Origin: Eunapius fragilis
Taxonomy: Eukaryota; Porifera; Demospongiae; Spongillida; Spongillidae
Assembly (NCBI GenBank): GCA_963681505.1
Contig: OY811978.1
Coordinates: forward strand, 5,502,586-5,566,585
Reading direction: 5' to 3'
Length of the DNA: 64,000 nucleotides
A program made the translations under genes and the position numbers. Under the pieces are notes generated by a model. That model searched no databases. It worked only from the letters and a program-made list of their open reading frames with translations, and was not told the DNA's origin. Every line of letters starts with the position of its first letter. Position 1 is the stretch's first letter. This document shows, one piece after another, positions 26,301 through 40,190 of the stretch.

Positions 26301-29300
26301 AAATTCTTTTAATAACAGCACAAGACAACTATTGATGGTTCAAGACCAGCCATGTGGATGATTGGTCGGGGTTGCCTTCCACTCCTAAGGATATTCTTGT
26401 TTACATCCAATTCTCAGCTGTACACACCCAATGGACAATAACAGTTGGCCTGATATTCTAATTACATAGTACCAGACCTTAATGGGAGCACACAAACCAT
26501 GGAACAGACATTAAAACCACACAAGCTGAACTCACCATAACCAATACACGCTCTCAGCTCATCTCTGTCAAAATGGCTAAAGGCTGATTTTGTAGGAACT
26601 TAACACACCGAACGTGGAAAAATCATCCTGTAACTGCTCTGTGTCAGCATGGTATGCACAATTTTATACCTTTGACACTCTTTACAACACTCAGATTAGT
26701 TTGGAGGTGGATTTAAAATTGTCCCTATTTTCTGATTAGTTTGGAAGTGGGTTTAAAATTCTCCCTGTGTTCTAAGTCGCCAGTCCCTATTCTCCCAGTC
26801 CCTATTCTCCAAGTCATGAGTTCATAAGTTGCTTTAATGTGAAGATAAGTTAGCTAGGTACATTTATTTTCATTATACCCATTATTATCCGTCTTTTGTG
26901 GGTCACAGCATCAAGGATGTTTTTCTGATAGCTTTGCTGGACCACCAGCAAAGCTTTGGGGGAAGGAATGATAGCTGTATGATGTCAAATTCGTTTACAG
27001 ATAGAACTCCCTCCAAATCTAGTCTGGGGACCTGTCTGATTGTTAGAGACTATCAGTCTGGTAACCTGCATGCAACGAATGTATTCCCTAGGAATGGTAA
27101 TTGGTAGATGTGAATAGTGTGGAGTACCTGGGGTATCGTATCTGTGGAGAAGGCATTCAACCAACGAAGGAGAAACTGAGAGCTATCAGAGATGCTCCAA
27201 TTCCTCAAGACCTAAGCCAATTGAAATCATTTCTGGGGTTGTGAACAAGTTTTTACCCCACTTTGGACTCCCTTGTACAAGCTGCTAAGTAAGGGACAGG
27301 TATGGCATTAGGGTAGAGAGCAGGAAAAGGCTTTCCACATAACAGCTGACAGCTGAAACATTGCTGGTGCAGTATGATCCTACACTACCGCTTGTGCTTT
27401 CATGTGATGCTTCACCTTATGGACTAGGAGCTGTTCTGTCCCATGTATATGAGGATGGGTCTGATAAACCCATAGCATATGCTTCTCCCGGCAGAGAAAA
27501 TGTATTCTCTGCTAGAAAATGAGGGATTAGCAATAGTCTTTGGGGTCAAGAAATTTTACCAGTACTTGTATGGGTAGAAGTTTGTGGTGAATTCTGATCA
27601 TAAACCATTGCAGTTTCTCTTTAAGGAAAATAAACCAATACCAACAATGGCATCAGCTAGGATACAGAGATGGGCACTGACCTTGAGTGCTTACGACTAT
27701 CATATAGAGTTTTGGGTAGGGAAGGATCACTCTAATGCTGATGGTCTAAGCAGATACTGCTGAGGGAAAGTCCAAGCAGCATTCCGGTGCCAGGGGTGAC
27801 AGTCCTGATGATGGAGGTACTTTCAGACATAGGCTCGGCAGTATCTGCCACTACCATAAAGTCATGGACTGATAGGGATCCCATTCTTTTCCATGTTAGA
27901 AGGTTCTTCAGGGATGGCAACCTCAGGCGGGAGTGGAATTCCAACCATTTGAACAGCGGAAACATGAGCTAAGCGTAGAAGATGGATGTGTCCTTTGAGG
28001 ATTCCCGGGCGGTGGTACCACGTGTTGGTAGAGATGCTGTGGTTAGGTTGCTACATGAAGGACATCCTGGGGTATGCAGGATAAAAGCATTGGCCAGGGT
28101 GTGGTGTGGTGTGGTGGCCAGAGTTAGACTCTCAACTGGAGAGTAAAGTGAAGGAATATATAGCTTGTCAGAGTAGTCGGAAAATTCCTCAGAAAGCCTA
28201 CACTCATGGGAGAGGCCAACTAAGCCTTGGGTACCGTTGCATGTGGACTTTGCGGGGCCATGGTTAGGTAACACCCTGATGGTCATTGTTGATGCACACT
28301 CAAAATGTCTTTGTCAGCTCACCCACGGCAGAACAAGCTATAAAGGTCTTACGACATGTCTTTTCAACCCATGGGCTGCCTGAGATATTGTTCTCGGACA
28401 ACGGGTCAGCATTCACAAGTGCACAATTCCAGACCTTTGTCAATCTTAATGGGTTTAGGCATGAGAAAAGTACCCCCAATCATCCAGCCAGTAATGGGCT
28501 GGCTGAGCGTGCTGTGCAAACTGTAAAAGAAGCACTAAAAACGACCACAGGGGATTTGGAAACTCGATTAGCTCGATTCCTTTTCCAATACAGGCTGACA
28601 CCACACTCGTCTACTTGGCAGCCGCCAGCAGAGTTGTTAATGGGACGTTGTCCAAGATCTCATTTGGATTTGCTATTTCCTAGTGTAACAAAGTGGGTAC
28701 AGCAGAGTCAGGAGCGGCAGAAGACATCCCATGATCAACATGTCCAGCCTAGAACCTTTCAAGTTGGAGATAAGGTTTATGTGCTAAACCGTAGAGGGAG
28801 CCGGCCCTAAGTGGCTTCCTAGGGTAGTGGTCAAGTTATTAGGACCTTTAAACTTAGTAGTGAAGTTGAAGGGTTGACAGGAAGCACGCTATCATGTTGA
28901 TCATGTACGCGCCAGAACAGGAGGGGAGGAAATTGATAATGCTAATAGTGACAGATGATGATGATGACCTCGTACCACCCATGTTAGTTACTCCACCAGT
29001 GCCAGCACTACCTCCAGAGGAAGTGGATCACAAACAAATGATCCCCATTGATGCAGTGGAACCACCTCCACCGGCACCAGTGGAACCACCTCCACCGGCA
29101 CCAGTGGAACCACCTCCACCAGCACCAGTGGAACCACCTCCACTGGCACCAGTGGAACCACCTCCACCGGCACCAGTGGAACCACCTCCATTGGCACCAG
29201 GGCTTCAACGTTCGACACGCCCTCATCATCCCCCTGATCGATTCTAAAGGGGGAGAAATGCAGCATCTGAACTATTGTTATTGGTAACTGTAATTTTCTA

Positions 29301-32300
29301 TGTTAACAGATCTAGAAGTTTCTGCTGGAGTACTCAAGCTCCCGCTCGGCACTGTACAGCAGTCGACAGTATTTGGAGGCTGGCATACCCGGCGTAAGAC
29401 GTGGGCGCGGAACTGATGTTATTTGTGTGTTGCTGTGTCTTGTGATTCTTATCGCTGTTGTATATTCATATTGCTTTTGATCCATAGAACCAGCTACCGT
29501 GGGGATTACGCGCACGGGTATCCCAGAACATCACAATAGTGCACTTTATCAGAACAAAGTAACTGTAGCCAGACTTATAGAAAAGAAAACTGAAAATGAT
29601 TGTGACCACATGAATGACAAGTGCAAGTTACAGCACACACATCACAACACTGGCATTTGGGTATGGTATTATCATGTTTACAGTTTTCCATTTTATTAAA
29701 CAAAACATCTCTTTGGCAAACAGGATCATTGTTTTGATATTCCATCATGTTCTTGTCAACCTAATGCCTACTTTTTACTCAGAGAAGAAGTGCTAAATTT
29801 GGATGTCCATCTCTTCCGGCACATATAAATCTATATCTTCCAGTGCACCCAAGTGAATAACTTGTCTTACATCTTGACAGTCTATGCCCATTCCAAAGGC
29901 AGCAGTTGCACACACAATTCACAATGGTGGGTTTTTAGATGTACATGTAAATGAATCGATTATCTGTAACTTCAGTTCTTCGTCTGTGCAAGCAGTAAAC
30001 ATATCAACTAAATGATACTTTGATTGGTCGGGTGAATCAGTAGGTTCTGTGATATGTTTATCAAGTTTGTCTCTGAAATGTACATATACATCAGCACATG
30101 CTGTAGTTCATATGTGTGCATAAAAATAAACATAGGAGACATGTTAGTTCACTCATTTCTCAATCTTTCCAAATGAGGGTTTTATTGATTTGAAAGTTGA
30201 AACAGCAAACATTCAGTTTGCTATGCAAGGACATACAGCAATAACAATAGGATTGTGCATCCCAAGAATCCTTGCAATTGTAAGTCTAAGGTCATGAGTT
30301 GCTGTTACGGTTAAAACCATCATGTTCACCCCCTTTCATCTATTCAAAGCAATGTACCACGGAATGTTTCACCCCTTCATAATAAAAAAAGTGATTTAAT
30401 AATATCATGATAATAAAAACTGTTCTTACCACTACTTCACATAGTGAGCCTCATCAACAACAAAAGCTTTAACTTTCTCTATGTAGTGATTTTTTTAGTA
30501 TTAAACCTCTCCACTTGTGATTGTCCAACAGCAATTCCGGAGTGAAGTAGACCAGGTTATAGACTCCCCTTTCCACCCCCTCCTTATAAGATGCAAAGGT
30601 GTAGCTAGTGACAGGAGCAACAGCACGCCCTCTTGAGGTAAAGCACAAGAACTAACAAAGCATAGTATTTTAGTTGTACATGCCAGAGGCCCAGGGCCTC
30701 AGTCAATGATGTTAATGAGTCAGTAGTGGGCAGAACATTAATTGAGGACGTTGTACGACCCAACTTGCAGTATGTTGGACAAGCGCCAAATAGAAAAATA
30801 CCCAAACCTGGACAGCGGTGTGGATTGGGCCGTGAGTGCGGTTGGTAGTGTCAAACTTAACAGGCATGCAAACAGAACACGCAGCACGTAAATGCGTACT
30901 GTCAGACTCAGATCTCAGCTCCGTAAGTGATTAATCCACAGCATATGGCAACACACAAACTATTGCTGCAGATAACAGCCTCAGTAGACTCAAATAAAGG
31001 AATAGGGATTAAATGTGCAGCAGGCACTGAAGACTGTTGTTCTGTTGTCAATGGAATTGATTATCAGAGTTGTTAGTTGTCTCCTGATCAATTATTGTGT
31101 ATGCATCAGGAGAAATATTCTTTTCTAATGACTGTTATTCTTTTCTAATGACTGTTTCAACAGCTGGTGGGTGAAGCGGTTGAGTGTGTTGCTGCAGCTA
31201 TTGCACATGTGAAGACAGTGAATATTGGTATGGCTGTTGTAGAGGTGTAGACTGGGAAAATGAATGTTGCTGATTGTCCCGGTTGGTACAGCAGATATGT
31301 GTGACGGGATAGCATGTTGTACGAGAATTTCCCAATTATGCACATGCAACGTGTACAGCACGCAGGGGTGCCATTGCAATCGCAACAGCGTGACTTACCA
31401 GTACACAAAGGATTATGAATGGGTGGGTCTTTGTTAGAAATTGACATCTAAAAATTCAACCACAAATAGCCAATTGATCAAACAGCCCTGCAACGCCATC
31501 CAACTGCACTGCACCGCCATTTCTTAACGTAATTATTAATTTAATGTTGCAAAATTTTTCCTCTGATGCTGATCAATATATGTGCATAATTGACCAATGC
31601 AATGAAAGATAAAATGCCATCATTACACTGCCTACATGTATGTACATGTACAGTACTTGTATGTGGGAGCAACTTGTTTATATGCCCTGCACTGAGGACA
31701 TATCAAGGCTTCTTGATAATTGAGATTGTACATTTTCTTATAAAGACCATCACGCGTTCTATGAGACCAATTTTAAAGCAATTTGCATACTCCAGATATT
31801 ACTTAATGAACCTTAAAGGGGGTAACATTATTTGTATGTACTAATAGAGAGAGGAACCAAAGGACAGCCAATAGCGTCAATCGTTCTGAAGATATAGCGA
31901 TTCAAATGGAGAACATTGTTATAGTTTATGTATAAACGATACAAAATTTTAGCCCATATATAATGCCTGGGAGCAACAGAACTGGCCATTGAGATGTTGC
32001 ACTGTAGTGAATCTATAGCATGTCACATGTGCTAACCCAACCAGCATTTAATTTTCAATATGATAAGTACTTTATGTGCATACAGCATATGCAGTGTAGA
32101 AGCATACATTCTCAGCATCCATTCATGCCAACAATACCTCTTAGTCGCTTCACTTTGCACTTGAGTAAAATTTTTTGCTTAAGTCTTTCAGGAGATGGGA
32201 GGAGTTGTCCAGCTTCCAGCTGCAATATCAATAAATCTGATGACTTATCATGCACACGCTGTTAGGGTTCACTGGCACATGGAATAGCAAGTGATTGCTC

Positions 32301-35300
32301 TAATCAGATGTGGATTAACTGAGTAGCTAGTTATTTATGGAGATAAAATTATCACACGCAGGCAGGTTGTCAATAACTTGGGGTTTGTAGTGATCAAGCA
32401 TCTAACTCCATCTTTTTGTTGCTTATTTCACAAGTGTATGGCTGACACAACATTTTACTTACAGGAATGTCTTCCATTGGTGATGCAAGTAACTTGTCTC
32501 CAAATGTTTCAATGAACACCCTGGCCATCTTTTGTAGAAGAAAAGCACTCCTGCAGTGATTCTCAATGCTCAAAATAACAGGGTAGTTGCTGGTGACAAA
32601 GGCATAGGCATTGATGGCTTCAACAACATCCTATAGTATAAAATGAATGCATCAGTTAAGGCCAAAAAAAATTTAATGTGTCAGTATGCTATTATGGATT
32701 TACTCAAGTACATAAAATGCAATCAGCATAACCCCTTTGTGCCCTTTCATCACTCCCCTTCTCTCCCCTTCCCTCCCCCTTTTTTTCCTGTCTCCACACT
32801 TGCCTCAAACTGAATCTTGCTACACAGTGCACCACCGTGTGTGACGACTATTTCCTCTCCCTCAGGCCAGCAGTCCAGTTCAATGCATCTGATGTGTATG
32901 GTAGAAATGATGCAGTTAGTGAAGCTTCAACCTTTCGGCTCATAGCCTTACCTGCAACCCAATAGAAGACATTGTCGGTACATTTCCACTGATGATATTG
33001 AATTATATTGGTAACCTTGTGAAAAAAATTAAGATTCCAATCACTAACAACTCTACAAGTTTTATACATTAAAAAACATGAACCTAAATGGGTGGACAAG
33101 CTCAACGTGATTCAATTTATAATTATTTACAATATCCAATGTTAATAGAGTGCGAGCTTACACCACTATACAACCAATAACAGATTGCAGTATTACAGTA
33201 TACATATCAATTGCCATTAAGTATTTTATAAAGAGGCTCAGAGAGTAGCATTTGCCTTTAACTTGTCAACCATCACCTTCTAAGTTGGAATTTCAGTTGC
33301 TGTAGAAAATTAATATCATTGCTGTTGTGTTTTTGATGTTCAAGATGTAACAGTTTGCAGATCAATTCGCTCGTGTAATGAAAATCCCACTCATTATATG
33401 CACAAATAGTGTAAATAGAGAGTTAAAAATAGTGTAAATAGAGAGTTAAAGCCCTAGTACTTTACATGCATTGGATATGTTTATCTTGGGTGAAATATTA
33501 ATTGACGTATTAAATTATCTCTTTCAATTAAATTAATTTTAGATTGAAAATAATCAAAATATTGAAAATCATTGATCAATTCCTATACCTGAGTAAGGGT
33601 GGGGCAAAATACAAAGTGGAAAACATCATCCGCCAATGTTTGTAGAGTTCACTGAGCTTCATAAAACTACTATTCATTTTTCAGGGGGTGTATAGAAAAC
33701 AAATGGAAGAGGTTTAAATGACTGTTTTGGGAAAACTTTTCTTTGAGCTCGCACTTAGCTTTCCTACAGTACATGTAAATGATGGAGCGAAGTGTCCCAC
33801 ACACCCCCTTTTGACTGGATGAGAAACCTGTAAAAAGCCCTACTGTAACAGTCATCAGTTTGCTTATATTTGTATGAAATCAATGGCCCCATGCACACAA
33901 ACAACACAAATATGCATTATTAATACATGTACCTGCGAGATATGTGTTGTGGGAAGAATTAATGAAGTAATGAGGCAGTGGGTGGGACATGTCCATTGTT
34001 TGTTCCAAGAGCTCCATATTTAGAACATTGCAGTCCTCACTCAATAAGTAGTTGAAGATAGTCTTTCCTGTTACTGTACCTGGGTAACCAAATGAAATTG
34101 TTCATACATGTATGTATCGTCTCCTAATATACAGTATTTATGATTGTTGCACTGCTAATATGACATTCAGGAAAGTTGATGCAAGCGATTGATATGTATG
34201 AGAACTAAACCAATATTAGCTATTGTAATTCCATAATGAGTAAGAAAGAAGCTGCAGAGGGCCTGGCAACTCTTGGAATATTCAAATTAAAACAAGCATT
34301 AGGTCGCTTTATACTGCAGAGATCCCTTACATGTACATGTTTATTATTACAATATGCATAAAATGCAGCAGCTTGCCTTCAGCTGCTTTCTCCTCATATC
34401 TTTCCACCAATGCCTGAGCTTGGCTCTTTGTAACGGGGCAAACAACTGCATCTTTAAGAAATGGGTTTCTCTGATGCTGATGTGTGCAAGACCTCAATTT
34501 AAACACTGCCCAAATGACCACAAGACACATTCAGGCTTACTTTTGATACGAAGCCCTGAAATTCTTGCAATGTCATTTGCTGTTTTTTGACTACTTTTTC
34601 TCCTCTACACAAGAAAAGATGTCAACTATCTATTATAATTTACACAATAGGCTAACAAGGTGTTCTGTATAAAATTTTAATTGATGACTCTATCTTGTTG
34701 TGGATCACCACTACACCATCCTCATCAATGTAACACACCCCACCTTTATCACCACCATCATCGTTGTAACTATCATCATAATCCTCAACTCAAATTTATT
34801 ACCCCCGTTACAATCATCATCATTATTAACCCCACAACCACCAACCATTACCATTACCACAACCACCACTACCAACCCCCACCATCCCCAGGACTACCAC
34901 CCACCATGACTACCACCACCACTGCCTCCACCTCCACCACCCCCCTCCCTCCCACCAATTATCACAAGCAACGCTAGATATACTGTATGGGTGTATAGAT
35001 GGATATAACATACACACTCATGAGAACACAGTCCACATTGTTCCTCATATTGGTCAGTTGGTTCAGTATCAACTTGAAGACCTCTTCTGTGAAGTCACTA
35101 TCTTGGACATATGGTGAACCGTCTTCCTGAAGGTGTGATGTGCATAAGAGCCTATTTACTAATTAAACAATAATTATATAGTGAGACTTCACTGGGTGCA
35201 TAATGGTTATTAAGAAATCTATCTGAACATTAATATCTAGTCGTGCATGAAGTGCTCTGAACTAATCCATTTGGGGAATCTAATGTTGAGACCTCTCATT

Positions 35301-38300
35301 GAGCCTGGTAGTTATTCCCAGAGGAATCATCCCCCCACCCATTCATGGCAGTCCCCCTCCCCTCATCATAAAAGTCACAAACAGTCCCTGTCTGAGGGAA
35401 AAGGGAACCTATACAGTGTACATGATAATACCGTATGCATGATTGCATTCCCTCATTAAGCTTTAATAACTTGTTAATTTTCTTATATTGGAAAGCTAGG
35501 ATAATTCACTTTCTCACCTGTTGTTTATGACAAATGGAATATGCATTATTATAGAAGCTATTGACAATTAGGTCAAAACATTAGAATCCCATGCATGCAC
35601 CACAGTGCTCAGTGATGACCATGTGTGGAACACAACCGACCACAACATACATGTACATGCGGTGAACCACATTCACTGATGGAAAATCATGAGATAGCAT
35701 GGATGATGGTTTAAGGACCTCAAGTGCATACTTTATTAGATTAAGATGATTTCATGTGAGCGATTGCATATTTGGATTTAATCCCTCACACACTAGCAAA
35801 TCAGCAATATGAAAACCGTGTGCTGCTGAGCAAGCAATAACCATTCTTTCATGCGGTGACAATATAAATATTGTCTTGCAGGCTGTTTGAACCATTAATT
35901 AGGGCAGTGAGGTGGGCATACTTACGTTTGTCTTCAGGATGGAATAAAATGATAGTACCCCTGACAGCTCACTGTTGGGGTGATAGTGCTGAAGAAAGGC
36001 ATCATGGATGCTCTGAATTGATATTTGGCCATATCCATTGCAGGACAGCAAAATCTGTGTGTGGCTGTAAATTAGAGTACATAACATCGTCACAAGGGGT
36101 TAATTAAATCATTTGCACGTTGGGAGAAAACCACTGTTATGAAGTACACAATAACAAGGATAAACATTGAAATTGGTTGTGTGCAGAGCAAAGGTATGTA
36201 TGGCTGGGGTGGGGTACTACATTGTACATGTACATACAACCAGAAAAGAACACATCTATTAAACTGAATTGCCATTACTCACGCCTATATAGGTTGAATG
36301 ATACATTCCGTGACACATATCATGACTGCAATGTCATATGGCAATGTAAAAACAACCCCCAAAAAATACCGTTTGGACAAGAAGGTAGCCATGCTAGCGT
36401 TACGATGAGGGTTGCAGCACAACAGCAACATGTTCACAGCATTCTTCCATTTCTCCGCCACATTGGGGGCCTCACACATTAGCTCAATGTACTCGACGTT
36501 TACAATTCCATCTCGCCGATATACAATTGTTAAAAAATAGTCCTTAATGTCTGTAGATTTCACCAAACGTAAATTGCCATGCAGCTTCACATCCTAGCAA
36601 AGGGAAGAGGTAAAGGTAGAACGTTGTGCAAGGCATTCCCTGGGCACCGCTTAATGCCATAGAAACTTTTGAACCTACAAGTAATTGTGTATACTTGCAA
36701 TTAATTTACATGTACATTGTCAGCTATTATTATGATGATGTATATACTTGAGTGACATAAAATTGACATTTTTGTATAAAATGAATGCAATTCCTACTGC
36801 TGAATACGATGCACAATGCCTTTACACACAGTATTATTAGTGGCATATCTCCCTGTAGTACATGTACATGCATGTCATAATATTATTCTAGTTCAAACAC
36901 ATCACAAAGACAATACAAACCCATTACTAATGTGGTTTGCATGTACCTTTGTTGGCAATCCACTTCTGACATCACTGATTAGGAACAAGTCCCAAAGCAG
37001 ATTGGGCTGTGAGGCAAAGAGAGAAGGAAGGAAGAGAATGACAAAGAGGAACAGTGGAACATTGCTGCTTGAATATATTATCCTTGTGGCACTTAACATT
37101 TCTGAAGGACACTTCCATTATAAACCCAAGATATATGTATTTTAATACCTTTGAATTTTTTATACAACAGGGATGGGCAGCACGCAAAGTTACTAACATT
37201 GCTTTCTACACTAGTACCCATCATCTGTACAATGCATGTGTGAGAATTTCATACATCTATTCATAGTATGGCTGCACTTCATATTGACCCTGACATACAT
37301 ACATTATGTAGCTATTCAGGTCTATGTACAGAAGATTGTTACTATATATGATAATGAAGTATGCGCACTAACCTTGGATTTGTCGTCAGGCTTGGCATAC
37401 AGAAAGAAGCCATATCTGTCCACATACACCATAAGTTTCTGTGGTGCCTGGTTTTCTCCCTGCAGACAGATAAATAGGGATGAAGCTATTACCATGGCAA
37501 TGGCACCTAGCTATGCCTGATGCTTTAGGATCATATGTGAATGGGAATGACCTCAAACATACTGCATGGCACATTATGAGCAACCCGAATGAGGACATGC
37601 TCGCTGCATTGTGGGTGATTGCAGGGATGCAAAGCTACAATTACATGTACCCGTACGAAGCACTTACATTTTTAAAAGAATAACAATAGACTGTTTCATT
37701 GTAAAAACCAGTTACTATCAATGGTTAAGGAAATTAGTTGCACTCAGGTCACTGCTGTTTGCGAGGTATAGAAATCAGAATAGCACCGTAAATGGAAATA
37801 GAAGCTATGCAGTACCTCATTATGAAACTTATACCTAACAAGCTAAACTACTCTCTAAGTATAATTTGCGTTGAGATTTGATCCTTCGTTTCTATTATCC
37901 ATTTATTCCATGTATGCTACATTACATTTCTTAATAGTGCATATCCTCTTTTTGCACCATCATTAAGCAGTAACTTTAAAAGGATGTACTTTGAGCTGGT
38001 TTCACAGATACCCAGCAATTTTTCAGAGAGGTCGAAGCACACATATTCATGGAGGAAAGGAATGTCACCATCTAAAGCAATTGATAGTTTTGTTCACGAT
38101 TGTAGTGTGTTAGTGGCCAAGGACACATGTATACAGTGTCAATGGGATTGCCCCATGATGGCAAGCCTTCTATCCAATGTCCCAGATGGTGCAAACTTGT
38201 ACATGTAATTGACAGTTACGTACATGTTCAGAACACCTCAACCATCATCTCCGTGGGAGGCCAATGACAAAGTATGGCTTGCACCTAAACATGTACCATG

Positions 38301-40147
38301 TGTGGATACTTTCCGTCACCACTCAGATCTGTCAATGTACACATCCCTGAGGCCATTCCATATAGGCTACAACGAGCACACATAGCTCCACAAACTGCTT
38401 ATCCAGTACTGGTGGATCATCTTCAGCACTTGTGCACTTGGCCTGGATATCTTATCCCATGGAGAGCACTGGTGTGCACTGCGAAATTGTGACGACATTA
38501 GTTATGCTTATTATTTAACTCTAAGCCTATCAGAAAGAAAGCCATTTCCATTGTAAAACCTAGACTACAACAATACTCATGACAGTGGTGTACAAGCACA
38601 GGGGGCCATGGAGGAATTGCCCCCACACTTCCCCCGACCTTTATTATTTAGAGGGGGGGGGGGGGGGGGAAGTGCTACATACCAACCTAAATTGTAGATC
38701 ACAGCCCCCCCCCTCCACTTTTATTCACCCCCCCCCCCCCCCCCCCCAACGCCTTTAAATACCTTCTAATGTGTCTGCATAGGATGGAAGTTGTGGAGAA
38801 AAGCTTTAAGCTTGGAGCATGCGAAGGTTTAGACAGAGGTTTCGACAGAGTTAAGACTTGAACTTGATTTGTCTACATTATAAATAATAAGACTCTAATC
38901 AATTAAGGTATAGCTGTTAGAATACATATTGCTCTATGAACTGAACTAGAATTCAGGCCGGACGTGTAGGAAGGCAATTAATTAAAGATGTGTGTGTGTG
39001 TGTGTGGGGGGGGGGGGGCAATAGAATGGGCGTGTCTCTAGGCAAAGGGGAGGGGGGGGGGGGGGAGACCTGAGCTAACATTTAGGATGGTGCATAACAC
39101 TTTTTTGGCCCCTTCCCCTCTCTTTATGTACAGAATAATTAGCAATGCCCTCCAGCGGAGTTATGGGGGGCAACTGTCCCATGGCCCAGGCTACTTGGAG
39201 AAATAGGGAGTGAGCCTCTGGATAAGTTTAATTACCTATAGAATAATCAGCTACACTGCCTATACACAGAGACTACTATATAATAGCTAGGATAAAGAAT
39301 ATATCAATTTTGTATTGCAAATGGTTTCAGTCTTCCCCCATCTTGATATAGAACAGAGCAAGGTACATGTTTCCCTTAACCAATATGCGTATTCCACCTC
39401 ATGTACATGTATGTACGCATATTCTATACTCAACTTCATTTAAGCCTACCAGCGCCAAAATGCTAGTACAACAATTGAAGTAAGAAGTACCACTTGTCGC
39501 CTTCAGTTTTACGCTTTCATTTTGGTCTGAAAAGAAAGAGCCCTCATTGGTGAAGATATGCTTTGAAAGGTGGCCACTTTCGAACGCTATGTATAATACA
39601 TGTAGTAGAGACAACACTTAAGCCATGTGCTTTAGGCCTTAAATAGAACAATTGTGCTGCTACCATTGTATGGCTTTTAAATAGCGATTGAAGCCTCAAG
39701 TTTCACAGTGGTCATGGTTGCTAAAGTGTTGCTGAGTCAGTACATTATTCTTGGGGAGGAGGCCTAATAATGTCCAAAATTTCAATTGCCGAAAACACAA
39801 TGAGGTACAGAAACTTAATGATGAGCTTTAGAAGTGGTCCTCCCCAGCTCCAGGCCCCACCCTTCAACTGTGTGAAGTTCATAAAATGCTCATTCCAAAG
39901 AACTGCCATCCACATCAATGTATTAGTTCACTAATACATTGACATATCTTAGACACAGCGATACATGTACTCAATCCATGATCGTAGCAATCCAAATCCA
40001 TCATACAAGACCATTCGTTAATAACCTTAGGGGTTGCTTCAGCATTTGTTTTTTATTACAGCAGCACAGCAAAGCGATAGACAAGGGTATCAACAAGGAT
40101 CTACAAACCATACACGCGCATACACATACAAACAAAAGCGAACACAT

Positions 40148-40190
<43 letters not shown>
